Part shown: piece by piece, positions 8,183 to 15,534 of the stretch
Layout: every line of letters starts with the position of its first letter
Position numbering within the stretch: position 1 is the first letter of the stretch
NCBI GenBank assembly: GCA_036274695.1
Contig: DASUFF010000141.1
Coordinates: forward strand, 3,314 to 67,313
Length of the DNA: 64,000 nt
Direction of reading: 5' to 3'
Source: DASUFF01 sp036274695
GTDB taxonomy: Bacteria; UBA10199; JACPAL01; GCA-016699445
Position numbers and translations under genes: made by a program
The notes under the pieces: generated by a model
The model's input: only the letters and a program-made list of their open reading frames with translations
Told to the model about the DNA's origin: nothing
The model's database searches: none

Positions 8183-8623
8183 TCAGGGCGGTGAAGTATA
8201 CGCGTTCTCGCAGGGCGAATCGCAAAAGTAGGTCGCTCCCTTGAGGCAGCGGGCGGCGTCCTTCGTCAGCGCCAAGAGGCAATTGAGGGTCGGGCTTTTG
8301 ACGATCGAGAAACTCTTGTCGTCGTCGCTCCAAATCCCCGGAAATTCCTTCCCGTCGCTGAGAATGACCACCGAGTTCCCGTCCTCGGCGACGGTGACGT
8401 CGATGTGGGAAGCGAGCTCGGCGCAATCCCCCTGGCCCAATTCATAGGGGCCGTTGGCGAAGGCGGGGTCGCGGGTGGTGTAGATCCCGAGCTGATCCGT
8501 TTCATAATCCTTGTTCGTTTTTATGAAACTGTCGGAGCACGCCCCGGTGGTGCCTTGCTCGTTGCAGCCGGCCAGGAACAGCGGGAGGGCCAGAGCGACG
8601 AGCGAAGGAAGTATTCTTTTCAA
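8183..8623 (-). CDS. Putative lipoprotein, unknown function
   Basis: A 146-residue secreted protein with a lipoprotein signal peptide (LKRILPSLVALALPLFLAGC, lipobox FLAGC), then a domain with several Cys (CSDSF, GDCAELA, LNCLLAL, ARCLKG, FCDSPCENA), which suggests disulfides in an oxidising compartment. The start is a TTG at 8623 that overlaps the upstream gene's TGA (8620-8622), so translation is probably coupled. No family is recognised. It forms a two-gene unit with the Cys-rich protein upstream. Confidence 0.65.
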   Translation of the reverse strand: MKRILPSLVALALPLFLAGCNEQGTTGACSDSFIKTNKDYETDQLGIYTTRDPAFANGPYELGQGDCAELASHIDVTVAEDGNSVVILSDGKEFPGIWSDDDKSFSIVKSPTLNCLLALTKDAARCLKGATYFCDSPCENAYTSPP

Positions 8624-8964
8624 CTGCAGAAGCCTTCGTTGAGCTCCACGTTTCGGAATTCCGTGTCGATGCAGCAGTCGGCCTCGCAGGTGACTCCGCC
8701 CTCCGTGATGTTGTCGCAGACCTCTTCGGGCGTGATGGTGTAGTCGTCTTCGTTGAAGTAGAAGCAGTCGGCCTCCCATTCGCCGAATCCGAATCCGTCG
8801 CAGCCGTCCGTCACGCGCTTTTCGTAGGAGCACGCAAAATTTCCGTCGCCGCCGCCGCTGCTGCCTTCGCCGCCGCATCCCGCGGGCCCCGCGGAGTAAA
8901 ACGCGGCCAGCGCCAGAAAGCCCGCCGCGAAACCGCCCAGGATCGTCGCCCTCTTTTTGCTCAT
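8620..8964 (-). CDS. Small secreted cysteine-rich protein, unknown function
   Basis: The product has 114 residues. An N-terminal hydrophobic segment (ILGGFAAGFLALAAFYSAGPAGC) looks like a signal or weak lipoprotein peptide ending in AGC. A Gly/Ser linker and an acidic body follow, with about nine further Cys (FACSYE, DGCDG, ADCFYF, EVCDN, TCEADCCID, GFCS). The CEADCCID cluster and acidic residues suggest a disulfide-rich extracellular domain. GGGGAGG precedes the ATG at 8964. No homologue is recognised. The stop overlaps the TTG start of the next gene. Confidence 0.6.
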   Translation of the reverse strand: MSKKRATILGGFAAGFLALAAFYSAGPAGCGGEGSSGGGDGNFACSYEKRVTDGCDGFGFGEWEADCFYFNEDDYTITPEEVCDNITEGGVTCEADCCIDTEFRNVELNEGFCS

Positions 8965-9068
8965 AGGCCCTCCCCTTAAGATTTCGTTTAAGAACGTGAT
9001 TTAGGTGCTACTATGAAGGCCGCCGCTCGGAAACATGATTTTCGCCGGGATCGGTCCCCCCGCCCGCA

Positions 9069-9108
9069 TGAGCAAAGTCATTGTCTTTTCGGGCGCCCGT
9101 TATAGATT
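9069..9108 (+). promoter_or_regulatory. FNR/DNR-like site plus -10 of the cytochrome gene at 9118
   Basis: TGAGcaaaGTCA (9069-9080) is followed by TAGATT (9103-9108), 31 bp centre-to-centre. Transcription would start near 9115, three bases before the ATG at 9118, which has no Shine-Dalgarno sequence. Confidence 0.6.
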
Positions 9109-9117
9109 CTGTTCGCC

Positions 9118-10275
9118 ATGAGACCATTCCTTGCGGTTTTTTTGGCGGTTTGTTGCGTCCTGGGCGCCGCCTCGTCGCCGGCCGAAGAGCTCGAACTGAA
9201 GTCCATGGCCTACCGGCCTTTGGCCCCGCTCATGGAATATAATTTCCAGACGCTTTTGGAGCTGCAGGAGTACGCGGCGTCACCCAAGCCCCTTCGCGAT
9301 CCCGTCAATTATTCCCGACTTTCAAGGCTCATCGACCGCCTGGCCGGAATCGCCCACGCCCTCCCCGAGATGACCGTCAAGGAGCGCCCGGGGCTTTCGG
9401 CCGTGGGGGCCGTCTACGAGGATTATCTTAACGATTTGAAAGCGGGACTGGCGTCCGGCGATTCCATCGCCCTCAGGAACCGGATCCGAACCGCCGCCGG
9501 ATTCTGTTTCGAGTGCCATGCCAGCGCCTCGGGGACCGGTTTTTCGGATGCGCGAAAGCAGGCGGAGCGGCTCCGTCTCAGTCCCTTCCAGAAGGCGGAA
9601 TTCCTGGCTGCGACCGGGCAATTCGAAGACGCGCTCAAGGCCTACAAGGGTCTCTTGGCGTCCGGCCCAGCGGAATCCGTGCCGTTCGTCGATCTTACGC
9701 GGGCCGTGAGGAACGCGCTGATCCTCGCCGTTCGGGTCAAACAGGACGCGGCCTTGGCCGAAGAGATCTTGGGTCTCGTGAAGAAGCACGAAGACCTCTC
9801 GGCCTCTCTCGGCGGGACCCTCGGGGCTTGGGAGAAGGATCTCGCAGCTTGGATGAAGGACAAGTCAGGCAAGGCCGTCAACGCGGGAGACCGGCTGGAG
9901 AAGGCAAGGAGCCTGGTCCGTCGGGCGGAGTCGCTCCAGACTTATCCGGCCGATCACGCCGGCGACTTGAGTTATTTAAGAGCCATCGCCTCCGCCCAGG
10001 AGGCCTTGGCCCTCGGTCCAAACGCCCTCCAAAAAGCGGAGGCCTTCTCGATCTTGGCCCAGGCCCATTTCATGCTCGAAGATCCTCTCCTCTGGAACTT
10101 GGACGGCTATTATTGGGAGGCTTGCGTGGAGGCTGCGCCCCACACCCCGCAGGCCCGTGAATGCTTCCAACGCTGGGTTCAGGACATGTCCTTCCATTAC
10201 ACGGGGAGCTTTGGAAACCACCTGCCCGAGGAGGCTTCGAAAAAGCTGATCCGGCTCAAGGATTTTGCGAATTGA
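9118..10275 (+). CDS. Periplasmic monohaem c-type cytochrome with helical (TPR-like) C-terminal region
   Basis: Exported protein of 385 residues. A signal peptide (MRPFLAVFLAVCCVLGAASSPA) is followed by a helical domain of about 130 residues that ends in the single haem c attachment motif CFECH near residue 130. That arrangement recalls cytochrome c'/cytochrome domains with a C-terminal CxxCH. Residues of about 150-385 are alpha-helical repeats (FLAATGQFEDALKAYKGLLASG, RAIASAQEALALGPNALQKAEAFSILAQAHF), resembling TPR pairs. A role in periplasmic electron transfer or gas/NO binding is an inference from the fold and the FNR-like promoter; no exact family is recognised. Confidence 0.75.
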   Translation: MRPFLAVFLAVCCVLGAASSPAEELELKSMAYRPLAPLMEYNFQTLLELQEYAASPKPLRDPVNYSRLSRLIDRLAGIAHALPEMTVKERPGLSAVGAVYEDYLNDLKAGLASGDSIALRNRIRTAAGFCFECHASASGTGFSDARKQAERLRLSPFQKAEFLAATGQFEDALKAYKGLLASGPAESVPFVDLTRAVRNALILAVRVKQDAALAEEILGLVKKHEDLSASLGGTLGAWEKDLAAWMKDKSGKAVNAGDRLEKARSLVRRAESLQTYPADHAGDLSYLRAIASAQEALALGPNALQKAEAFSILAQAHFMLEDPLLWNLDGYYWEACVEAAPHTPQARECFQRWVQDMSFHYTGSFGNHLPEEASKKLIRLKDFAN

Positions 10276-10297
10276 TCCGGCCGGTGGGAACCAAGCT

Positions 10298-10342
10298 CGG
10301 CGGCTCCAAACAAGGCTTCTCCGGCCGTCGCTGGAGCCGCCG
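10298..10342. terminator. Inverted repeat between convergent genes
   Basis: CGGCGGCTCCA (10298-10308) pairs perfectly with TGGAGCCGCCG (10332-10342) across a 23-base loop. It lies between the ends of the cytochrome gene and the small gene at 10359-10619. It lacks a clear T-tract, so a bidirectional terminator role is only a suggestion. Confidence 0.35.
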
Positions 10343-10358
10343 CCGGCGATCGGCGTTC

Positions 10359-10619
10359 CTAGAATTGCTGATGGGCGACGCGCTTGAGATCCTTCCACGA
10401 TTTTTTCAGCTCGCCCCGGAAGGCGCGAAGGGCGCTTTTTCCGGCGCCTCTCAATTTCCTCAGATCCCTTTCTGCGGCGTTAGCGATGATGCCGAACTTT
10501 TGGACGTTCCTTTCGATCTCCTTGGCCGCCAGACGGTTGGCCTTCCGGATCTTGATCCGGAGCCGGCGCAGCTGCGCGTCCAACGATGGGGAATGCCCGT
10601 TTCCTCGTGCTCTTTTCAT
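10359..10619 (-). CDS. Small basic coiled-coil protein, unknown
   Basis: The product has 86 residues, is strongly basic and is helical throughout (LDAQLRRLRIKIRKANRLAAKEIERNV ... ELKKSWKDLKRVAHQQF). The heptad-like spacing of Leu/Ile suggests a coiled coil that might bind nucleic acid or a membrane surface. AAGGAGGGTCTC precedes the ATG at 10619, so this start is preferred to an upstream in-frame one at 10676. It lies 83 bp downstream of the acyl carrier protein stop and could be the last gene of that operon or have its own transcript. No function can be assigned. Confidence 0.55.
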   Translation of the reverse strand: MKRARGNGHSPSLDAQLRRLRIKIRKANRLAAKEIERNVQKFGIIANAAERDLRKLRGAGKSALRAFRGELKKSWKDLKRVAHQQF

Positions 10620-10702
10620 GAGACCCTCCTTGTTTTGTTGGGTTGCAGGATAGCGCGATACGAAAGCGATGAACATGACGAATATCAGGAACGGCGGGAG
10701 AA

Positions 10703-10963
10703 TCAGGCAGGCATTTTTTCCGCCAGGTAATCGACGATGCGATCGATCGTGTCGAGTCCGGCGTAATCCGCCTCGGGAACGTTGACCCCGAGGTCTTCGT
10801 AAAGGCGCGAGACGAAGCGCAAAAAATCCACCGAGTCGATCTCCGTTTGCTCGCGCAGCGAGAGATCGGGTCTTAGGGCCTTCGCGTCGATCTCGGGGGC
10901 GATGTCGCTTAAGTAAGAGAGGACCTTGGCGCGGATCTCGTCGGCGGTGAGGACAGGGCTCAT
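10703..10963 (-). CDS. Acyl carrier protein
   Basis: An 86-residue carrier protein whose Ser44 in EIDSVDFLRF is the expected 4'-phosphopantetheine site. The four-helix layout and the acidic recognition helix are normal. The ATG overlaps the TGA of the E2 gene (ATGA at 10960-10963), so this ACP is co-translated with a 2-oxoacid dehydrogenase complex and not with fatty-acid synthesis genes. It may accept an acyl group made by the dehydrogenase or the AMP-forming ligase of the operon; that is inference. Confidence 0.88.
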   Translation of the reverse strand: MSPVLTADEIRAKVLSYLSDIAPEIDAKALRPDLSLREQTEIDSVDFLRFVSRLYEDLGVNVPEADYAGLDTIDRIVDYLAEKMPA

Positions 10964-11622
10964 CGGCCGGTCTCCAAGGTTTGAGGGGATTGGAGGAGCT
11001 TGGCCATAGCGTTCAGGAAGGCGGCGCCCTTCAGGCCGTCCGAGACGCGGTGGTCGGCGGCGAGCGTCGCCGAGACCACGCGGTGGGGCACCTCCCGAAT
11101 CCGTCCGAACCCCACCAGGGCCACTTGCGGAGGATAGATGAGGCCGAAGACGCGGTCGCATCCCTCGTCGCCCAAGCTCGTCACGGTGATCGTCGGGTCC
11201 GTCAGTTCCGAACCCCTCAACCGGCCCGATCGGACGCGGGTGACCAAGTCCGTGAGGGCGCGGGCGATCTCGGAAAGGGATTTTTCCTGGACGTCGTGAA
11301 GGGCGGGGGCGAGCAGGCCGCCGCCGCGGAGGGCGACGACGACGCCGGTATGGACCGATTCGGCGGGACGAAAGGCGCCGTCGACGTAGCGGCCGTTCAT
11401 CTCGGGGAAAGACTTCGCCGCGAAGGCGAAGGCCTTGAGGAACAAGACCACCGGCAAAAGCCGGTCCGGCGGGGCGCGGCGGGCGTTCTCCTCGGCGAGC
11501 CAGTTCAAGGCCGCGTCCATGGGGACGGTCGTTTCGAGATAATAGTGGGGGATCTCGCGATGCGACTTCTCCATGGCGGCGGCTATGGCCCGGCGCATGT
11601 TGAGGGACTTGTCGTCCGTCAT
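10960..11622 (-). CDS. 2-oxoacid dehydrogenase E2 acyltransferase, catalytic domain only
   Basis: A 220-residue acyltransferase domain that would transfer the acyl group from lipoamide to CoA. The N-terminal NMRRAIAAAMEKSHREIPHYYLE helix-strand and the C-terminal active site LAADHRVSDG (HxxxDG) are intact. The lipoyl and peripheral-subunit-binding domains normally fused upstream are missing. The lipoyl domain is a separate gene immediately before it (11619-11861), overlapping by ATGA. No subunit-binding domain is visible in either product. The open frame extends to 11802 in the same phase, but that extension lies antiparallel to nothing conserved. Either a genuine split gene or an old frameshift. 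Confidence 0.88.
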   Translation of the reverse strand: MTDDKSLNMRRAIAAAMEKSHREIPHYYLETTVPMDAALNWLAEENARRAPPDRLLPVVLFLKAFAFAAKSFPEMNGRYVDGAFRPAESVHTGVVVALRGGGLLAPALHDVQEKSLSEIARALTDLVTRVRSGRLRGSELTDPTITVTSLGDEGCDRVFGLIYPPQVALVGFGRIREVPHRVVSATLAADHRVSDGLKGAAFLNAMAKLLQSPQTLETGR

Positions 11623-11861
11623 GAATCCTCCCGGATCAAGGCGAGGAGCTTTCCCACCGGCAGCCAGTCTTCCCCCGGTTCGACCAAAATCTTGTCGACG
11701 ACGCCGTTTCGAAAGACCTCGACGTCCACCGCCGACTTGCGCGTCTCGATCGTCGCGATGATGTCGCCCTTCTTCACGCGGTCGCCCGGCTTGACCTTCC
11801 ACTCCACCAGCTTGGCGTCCTGCATGTCGGCGCCCAAGGACGGCAGCTTGAACTCATACAT
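11619..11861 (-). CDS. Free-standing lipoyl-domain protein
   Basis: An 80-residue single lipoyl domain, MYEFKLPSLGADMQDAKLVE at the start, with Lys42 in ETRKSAVD as the lipoylation site in place of the common ETDKA. It would carry acyl groups between E1 and the separate E2 catalytic domain. Its ATG overlaps the E1beta stop by 8 bp, and its TGA overlaps the E2 ATG. In related short E2 proteins this sequence is the N-terminal domain, so the separation is unusual. Confidence 0.88.
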   Translation of the reverse strand: MYEFKLPSLGADMQDAKLVEWKVKPGDRVKKGDIIATIETRKSAVDVEVFRNGVVDKILVEPGEDWLPVGKLLALIREDS

Positions 11862-12867
11862 GGCGAAGGGCCTTTCTTGCGGCCGCGACGATCGTTTCGA
11901 CCTGGGGAAGGGCCGCGTCCTCCAGGTGCTTGGCGTAAGGGAGCGGGACTTCGACGGTGCAGACTCTTTCCACCGGGGCCTTCAGGGAGGCGAAGGCGCC
12001 TTCCATGATCCGCGCCGAGATCTCCGCCGAAAGGCTTCCGCTCCGCCAGCCTTCGTCGACCACCACCGCCCGCCCGGTCTTCCGGACGGTCTTCAAAATC
12101 GTCTCCGTGTCCAGGGGCCGCAGGACGCGAAGATCGACGACTTCCGCGGCGATGCCTTCCTTTTGAAGTTCGTCGGCGGCCGCGAGCGCCTTGAAGAGCA
12201 TCGCGCCGTAGGCGACGAGGCTCAAGTCCTTTCCTTCGCGACGGACCGCGGCGCCGGTGATCGGCACGAGGCCCGCGTTCTCGGCGATCTCTCCGGTCCT
12301 ATTGTAGAGGCTCGCGTGTTCGAAGATGAGCGTCGGGTCGGGGTCGAGGAGGGCCGAGCCGAGCATGCCGCGCGCGTCTTCCAAGACGGCGGGCGTCAAA
12401 ATCTTCAGTCCCGGGATGTGTGCGTACCAGCCTTCGAGGCTGTGGGAATGCTGGGCGGCGAGCTGGCGTCCCGCGCCCGTGGCCATGCGGACGACGAGGG
12501 GCACGCTCAACTGTCCGCCCGACATGTGGCGGACCGTCGCGGCCACATTCATGATCTGATCCAGACAGAGCAGGCTGAAATTGACCGTCATGACCTCGAC
12601 GATGGGGCGCATGCCTCCAAGGGCCGCGCCGATGCCGGCGCCCACGAAGGCCGATTCCGAGAGCGGTGTGTCCCGGATCCGTTCGGGCCCGAATTCCTTC
12701 AAAAATCCCAGGCTCACGGCGTAACTCCCGCCGTAGCGGCCCACGTCCTCGCCCATGAGGAAGACGCGCGGGTCGCCCAAGAGGGCCTCCCGGTGCGCGG
12801 CGCGCAAGGCCTCGCGGTAGGTGGTGGCCGCTTTCTTAGCCGGTGATGTGGGGCGTGACGACGTCAC
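11854..12867 (-). CDS. 2-oxoacid (pyruvate-type) dehydrogenase E1 component, beta subunit
   Basis: A 337-residue beta subunit of a thiamine-diphosphate E1 heterotetramer. Recognisable segments are FLMGEDVGRYGGSYAVSLGF, DTPLSESAFVGAGIGAALGGMRPI, HSHSLEGWYAHIPGLKI and VVDEGWRSGSLSAEI. The start is a GTG at 12867 inside the end of the alpha gene (32-bp overlap); no ATG is available before the conserved core. It belongs to the nine-gene leftward operon with its own E2, lipoyl protein, ACP and AMP-forming ligase. Confidence 0.93.
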   Translation of the reverse strand: MTSSRPTSPAKKAATTYREALRAAHREALLGDPRVFLMGEDVGRYGGSYAVSLGFLKEFGPERIRDTPLSESAFVGAGIGAALGGMRPIVEVMTVNFSLLCLDQIMNVAATVRHMSGGQLSVPLVVRMATGAGRQLAAQHSHSLEGWYAHIPGLKILTPAVLEDARGMLGSALLDPDPTLIFEHASLYNRTGEIAENAGLVPITGAAVRREGKDLSLVAYGAMLFKALAAADELQKEGIAAEVVDLRVLRPLDTETILKTVRKTGRAVVVDEGWRSGSLSAEISARIMEGAFASLKAPVERVCTVEVPLPYAKHLEDAALPQVETIVAAARKALRHV

Positions 12868-13807
12868 GGATCAAATCCTCCACGGGTTCGAGGGTGCCTT
12901 CCTCGGCGTATTTCACGGATGCTTCGATCTCCGCGTCGATTTTCTTCTTCATAGCGGCCGACGCGGCCTCATCGAGCCAGCCCTGCATTTTGAGAAAAGT
13001 CTCGAAGGCCGGCAGCGGGTCTTTTTTCTTCCACTCCTCGATCTCTTTTTTATCCCGGTACAGGTCCGGGTCGAACATCGAGTGGGCGCGGAACCGGTAG
13101 GTGCGGCATTCCAGAAAATACGGCCGCGCTTCTTCGCGGACGACGCGGATCGCCTTTTCCGCGGCCTCCGCCACGGCAAGCGGGTCCATGCCGTCCACCG
13201 TTGCCGCTTCCACATGATAGCTCCGCGCCTTGAGCAATAGATCGACTTCCGCCTCCGAGCGGTCGATGCGCGTGCCCATCGCGTAGAGATTGTTTTCGCA
13301 GAGAAAGAGGACGGGGAGCTCCCACAGAGCGGCCAAGTTCATCGATTCATGAAACTCGCCCTCCGCCATGGCGCCTTCGCCGAAGAAACAGGCGGTGACG
13401 TTTTTCCGCCCCTGCATCCGGTCGGCCAAGGCGAGTCCCGTGGAAAGGGGCAAGCCCCCGCCGACGATGGCGTTGCCGCCGTAGAAGCGGCGTCCGGCGT
13501 CGTAGAGATGCATCGAGCCGCCGCGCCCCTTGCTGCAGCCTTCGATCTTGCCGAACATTTCCGCCATGACGGCGTCCATGGGCGTTCCGCGCACCAAGAT
13601 GTGCCCGTGCTCGCGATAGGTGGCGACGATCGCGTCCTCCGGTCGGAGCTGGGGAATGATCGCGGAGGCGACCGCCTCTTCGCCGATATAAAGGTGGAGA
13701 AAACCGCGGATCTTGGATTCCGTATAAAGCTCGGCGCAGCGTTCTTCGAACCGGCGAATTCGGGTCATCTGGCGGAAGATCTCCAGGCAGGAGGCGCGGC
13801 CCCTCAT
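12836..13807 (-). CDS. 2-oxoacid (pyruvate/acetoin-type) dehydrogenase E1 component, alpha subunit
   Basis: A 323-residue alpha subunit with the thiamine-diphosphate motif FFGEGAMAEGEFHESMNLAALWELPVLF in segments (GEGA ... N) and the phosphorylation-loop region RFRAHSMFDPDLYR. The early GRGGSMHLYDAGRRFYGGNAIVGGGLP block is characteristic of pyruvate and acetoin dehydrogenases rather than branched-chain enzymes. The ATG overlaps the ligase stop (ATGA at 13804-13807). Substrate specificity between pyruvate, acetoin and another 2-oxoacid is not settled. Confidence 0.93.
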   Translation of the reverse strand: MRGRASCLEIFRQMTRIRRFEERCAELYTESKIRGFLHLYIGEEAVASAIIPQLRPEDAIVATYREHGHILVRGTPMDAVMAEMFGKIEGCSKGRGGSMHLYDAGRRFYGGNAIVGGGLPLSTGLALADRMQGRKNVTACFFGEGAMAEGEFHESMNLAALWELPVLFLCENNLYAMGTRIDRSEAEVDLLLKARSYHVEAATVDGMDPLAVAEAAEKAIRVVREEARPYFLECRTYRFRAHSMFDPDLYRDKKEIEEWKKKDPLPAFETFLKMQGWLDEAASAAMKKKIDAEIEASVKYAEEGTLEPVEDLIRDVVTPHITG

Positions 13808-15534
13808 TTGGCCTCCTCGAGGGTGGAGAGGTCGCCTTCGGGGAGGCCCAGCTCGCGGGCCTTCAAGAGGCGTCTCAAGATCTTTCCGCTCTTGGTCTTC
13901 GGGAGGTCCTTGATGAAGTCGATCTCTTTGGGGGCGACGGCGGGCCCGAGACGGCGCCGTGCGAATCCCAAAAGGTCTTTCCGCAGGTCTTCGGTTTCGG
14001 CGACGCCGGGCTTGAGGCTCACGAAGGCCTTCACGACGGCGCCGATCACGGGATCGGGTTTGCCGATGACGCCGGCTTCGGAGACGGACGGATGTTCCAT
14101 GAGGGCGCTCTCCACCTCGAAGGGCCCGATCAAATGGCCGGCCGATTTGATGACGTCGTCGGAGCGGCCGACGAACCAATAGTACCCGTCCGCATCCCGG
14201 CGCGCCAGGTCGCCGGTGAAGTACCAGCCGTCGGCGAAACATTTTCGATACCTCTCGTCCTCGTTCAAATACCCGCGGAACATGGAAGGCCATCCGGTTT
14301 TCAAGACCAGTTCGCCCTGGGCGCCCGCTTCTTCGACGATCTCGGCCCGCCCGTCTTCCGAGCGGCGCGCGACGGCGGCGGCGATGCCGGGCAGGGGACG
14401 GCCCATCGAGCCGGGGCGGATGTCCATGGACGGAAAGTTCGCGATCATGATCCCGCCGGTCTCCGTCTGCCACCAGTTGTCGTGGATCGGGAGCCCGAAG
14501 GCGTCGAGGCCCCACAGCACGGCCTCGGGGTTCAGGGGCTCGCCGACGCTCGCGATGAAACGGAGTTTCGAGAGATTTCGCCGTTTCGGCAGATCCGTCC
14601 CTCCGCGCATCATCATGCGGACGGCCGTGGGAGCCGTGTACCAGACGGTGACGCCTCGTTCTTCGAGGACGCGGTACCAGCGGTCGGCGTCGAATTCGCC
14701 CTCGTCCACGATCAACCTCACGCCGTTGGTGAGAGGAGAAATGATTCCGTAGGAGGTGCCGGTGACCCAGCCGGGATCGGCGGTGCACCAGAAGACGTCG
14801 TCGTCGTGAAAATCGAGGGCGAGCAGGCCGGTCGCGTGATGGGCGACGACGGCTTCGTGCACATGGACGGCGCCCTTGGGCCGTCCGGTCGTTCCGCTGG
14901 TGAAGTGGAGGAGGGCCATATCCTGCGGATCGGTCGCGGGGATGTCGAATTCGGGGGATGCGGCGGTCAGGAGTTTTTCCCAGGCGGGACCGGTCAGGAC
15001 CACCTCGCGGAGGGCGGGGAGATCGCCGCGGATCGCCGCCACTTTGCGTTCGTAGAAGGTCTCCGTCGTGACGAGGATCTTTCCCTCGCCCAGTTGAAGG
15101 CGCGTCTTCAAAGGCTCCGGGCCGAAAGCCGAGAAAAGAGGACAGAACACGGAGCCGTTTTTCAGGGCGCCCAGGAAGGCGATATAAAGTTCCGGCGTCC
15201 GGCCGAGGAGGGTGAAGACGCGGTCGCCTTTTCCGATGCCGAGATTTTTTAGGACGTCGGCGAATCGGTTGGATGCTTGATCGAGGGCCTTGTAGGTCCA
15301 ATCTTCGACGCGTCCGTCTTTTCTTAAGAAAATGATCGCGGTTCGGTCGGCTTTGGGGCCTCGAGCGTGGCGGACGACGGCTTCGTGGGCGATGTTGAGT
15401 CCGCGGCCTCCGGGAAGTCCGTCCAGAAGCGTCCTTGCCTTGTCCCAGGAAAAGTCGCGGACCGATTCTTCATAGGAAAAGAGATTGGGCCGGATTCTCC
15501 ACGTGCAGGGATCCTTGAGAATCGGCCTGGTCAT
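13804..15534 (-). CDS. Acetyl-CoA synthetase-like acyl-CoA ligase (AMP-forming)
   Basis: A 576-residue adenylate-forming enzyme that activates a short carboxylic acid, probably acetate, to its CoA thioester. Motifs present are P-loop HFTSGTTGRPKGAVH, the WWQTETGG substrate/AMP region, YFTGDLARRD, and the catalytic lysine in KTKSGKILRR. It lacks part of the usual ~650-residue acetyl-CoA synthetase N-terminus, as in archaeal and Bacillus AcsA forms. The ATG at 15534 overlaps the previous stop (ATGA). Being in one operon with an E1-E2 complex, it offers a second route to the same acyl-CoA. Confidence 0.92.
   Translation of the reverse strand: MTRPILKDPCTWRIRPNLFSYEESVRDFSWDKARTLLDGLPGGRGLNIAHEAVVRHARGPKADRTAIIFLRKDGRVEDWTYKALDQASNRFADVLKNLGIGKGDRVFTLLGRTPELYIAFLGALKNGSVFCPLFSAFGPEPLKTRLQLGEGKILVTTETFYERKVAAIRGDLPALREVVLTGPAWEKLLTAASPEFDIPATDPQDMALLHFTSGTTGRPKGAVHVHEAVVAHHATGLLALDFHDDDVFWCTADPGWVTGTSYGIISPLTNGVRLIVDEGEFDADRWYRVLEERGVTVWYTAPTAVRMMMRGGTDLPKRRNLSKLRFIASVGEPLNPEAVLWGLDAFGLPIHDNWWQTETGGIMIANFPSMDIRPGSMGRPLPGIAAAVARRSEDGRAEIVEEAGAQGELVLKTGWPSMFRGYLNEDERYRKCFADGWYFTGDLARRDADGYYWFVGRSDDVIKSAGHLIGPFEVESALMEHPSVSEAGVIGKPDPVIGAVVKAFVSLKPGVAETEDLRKDLLGFARRRLGPAVAPKEIDFIKDLPKTKSGKILRRLLKARELGLPEGDLSTLEEAK

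Noticed and set aside
10981..12846. 621-codon + strand open frame opposite the E2/E1beta genes
   Set aside because: Antisense to conserved enzyme genes; no domain or start signal.
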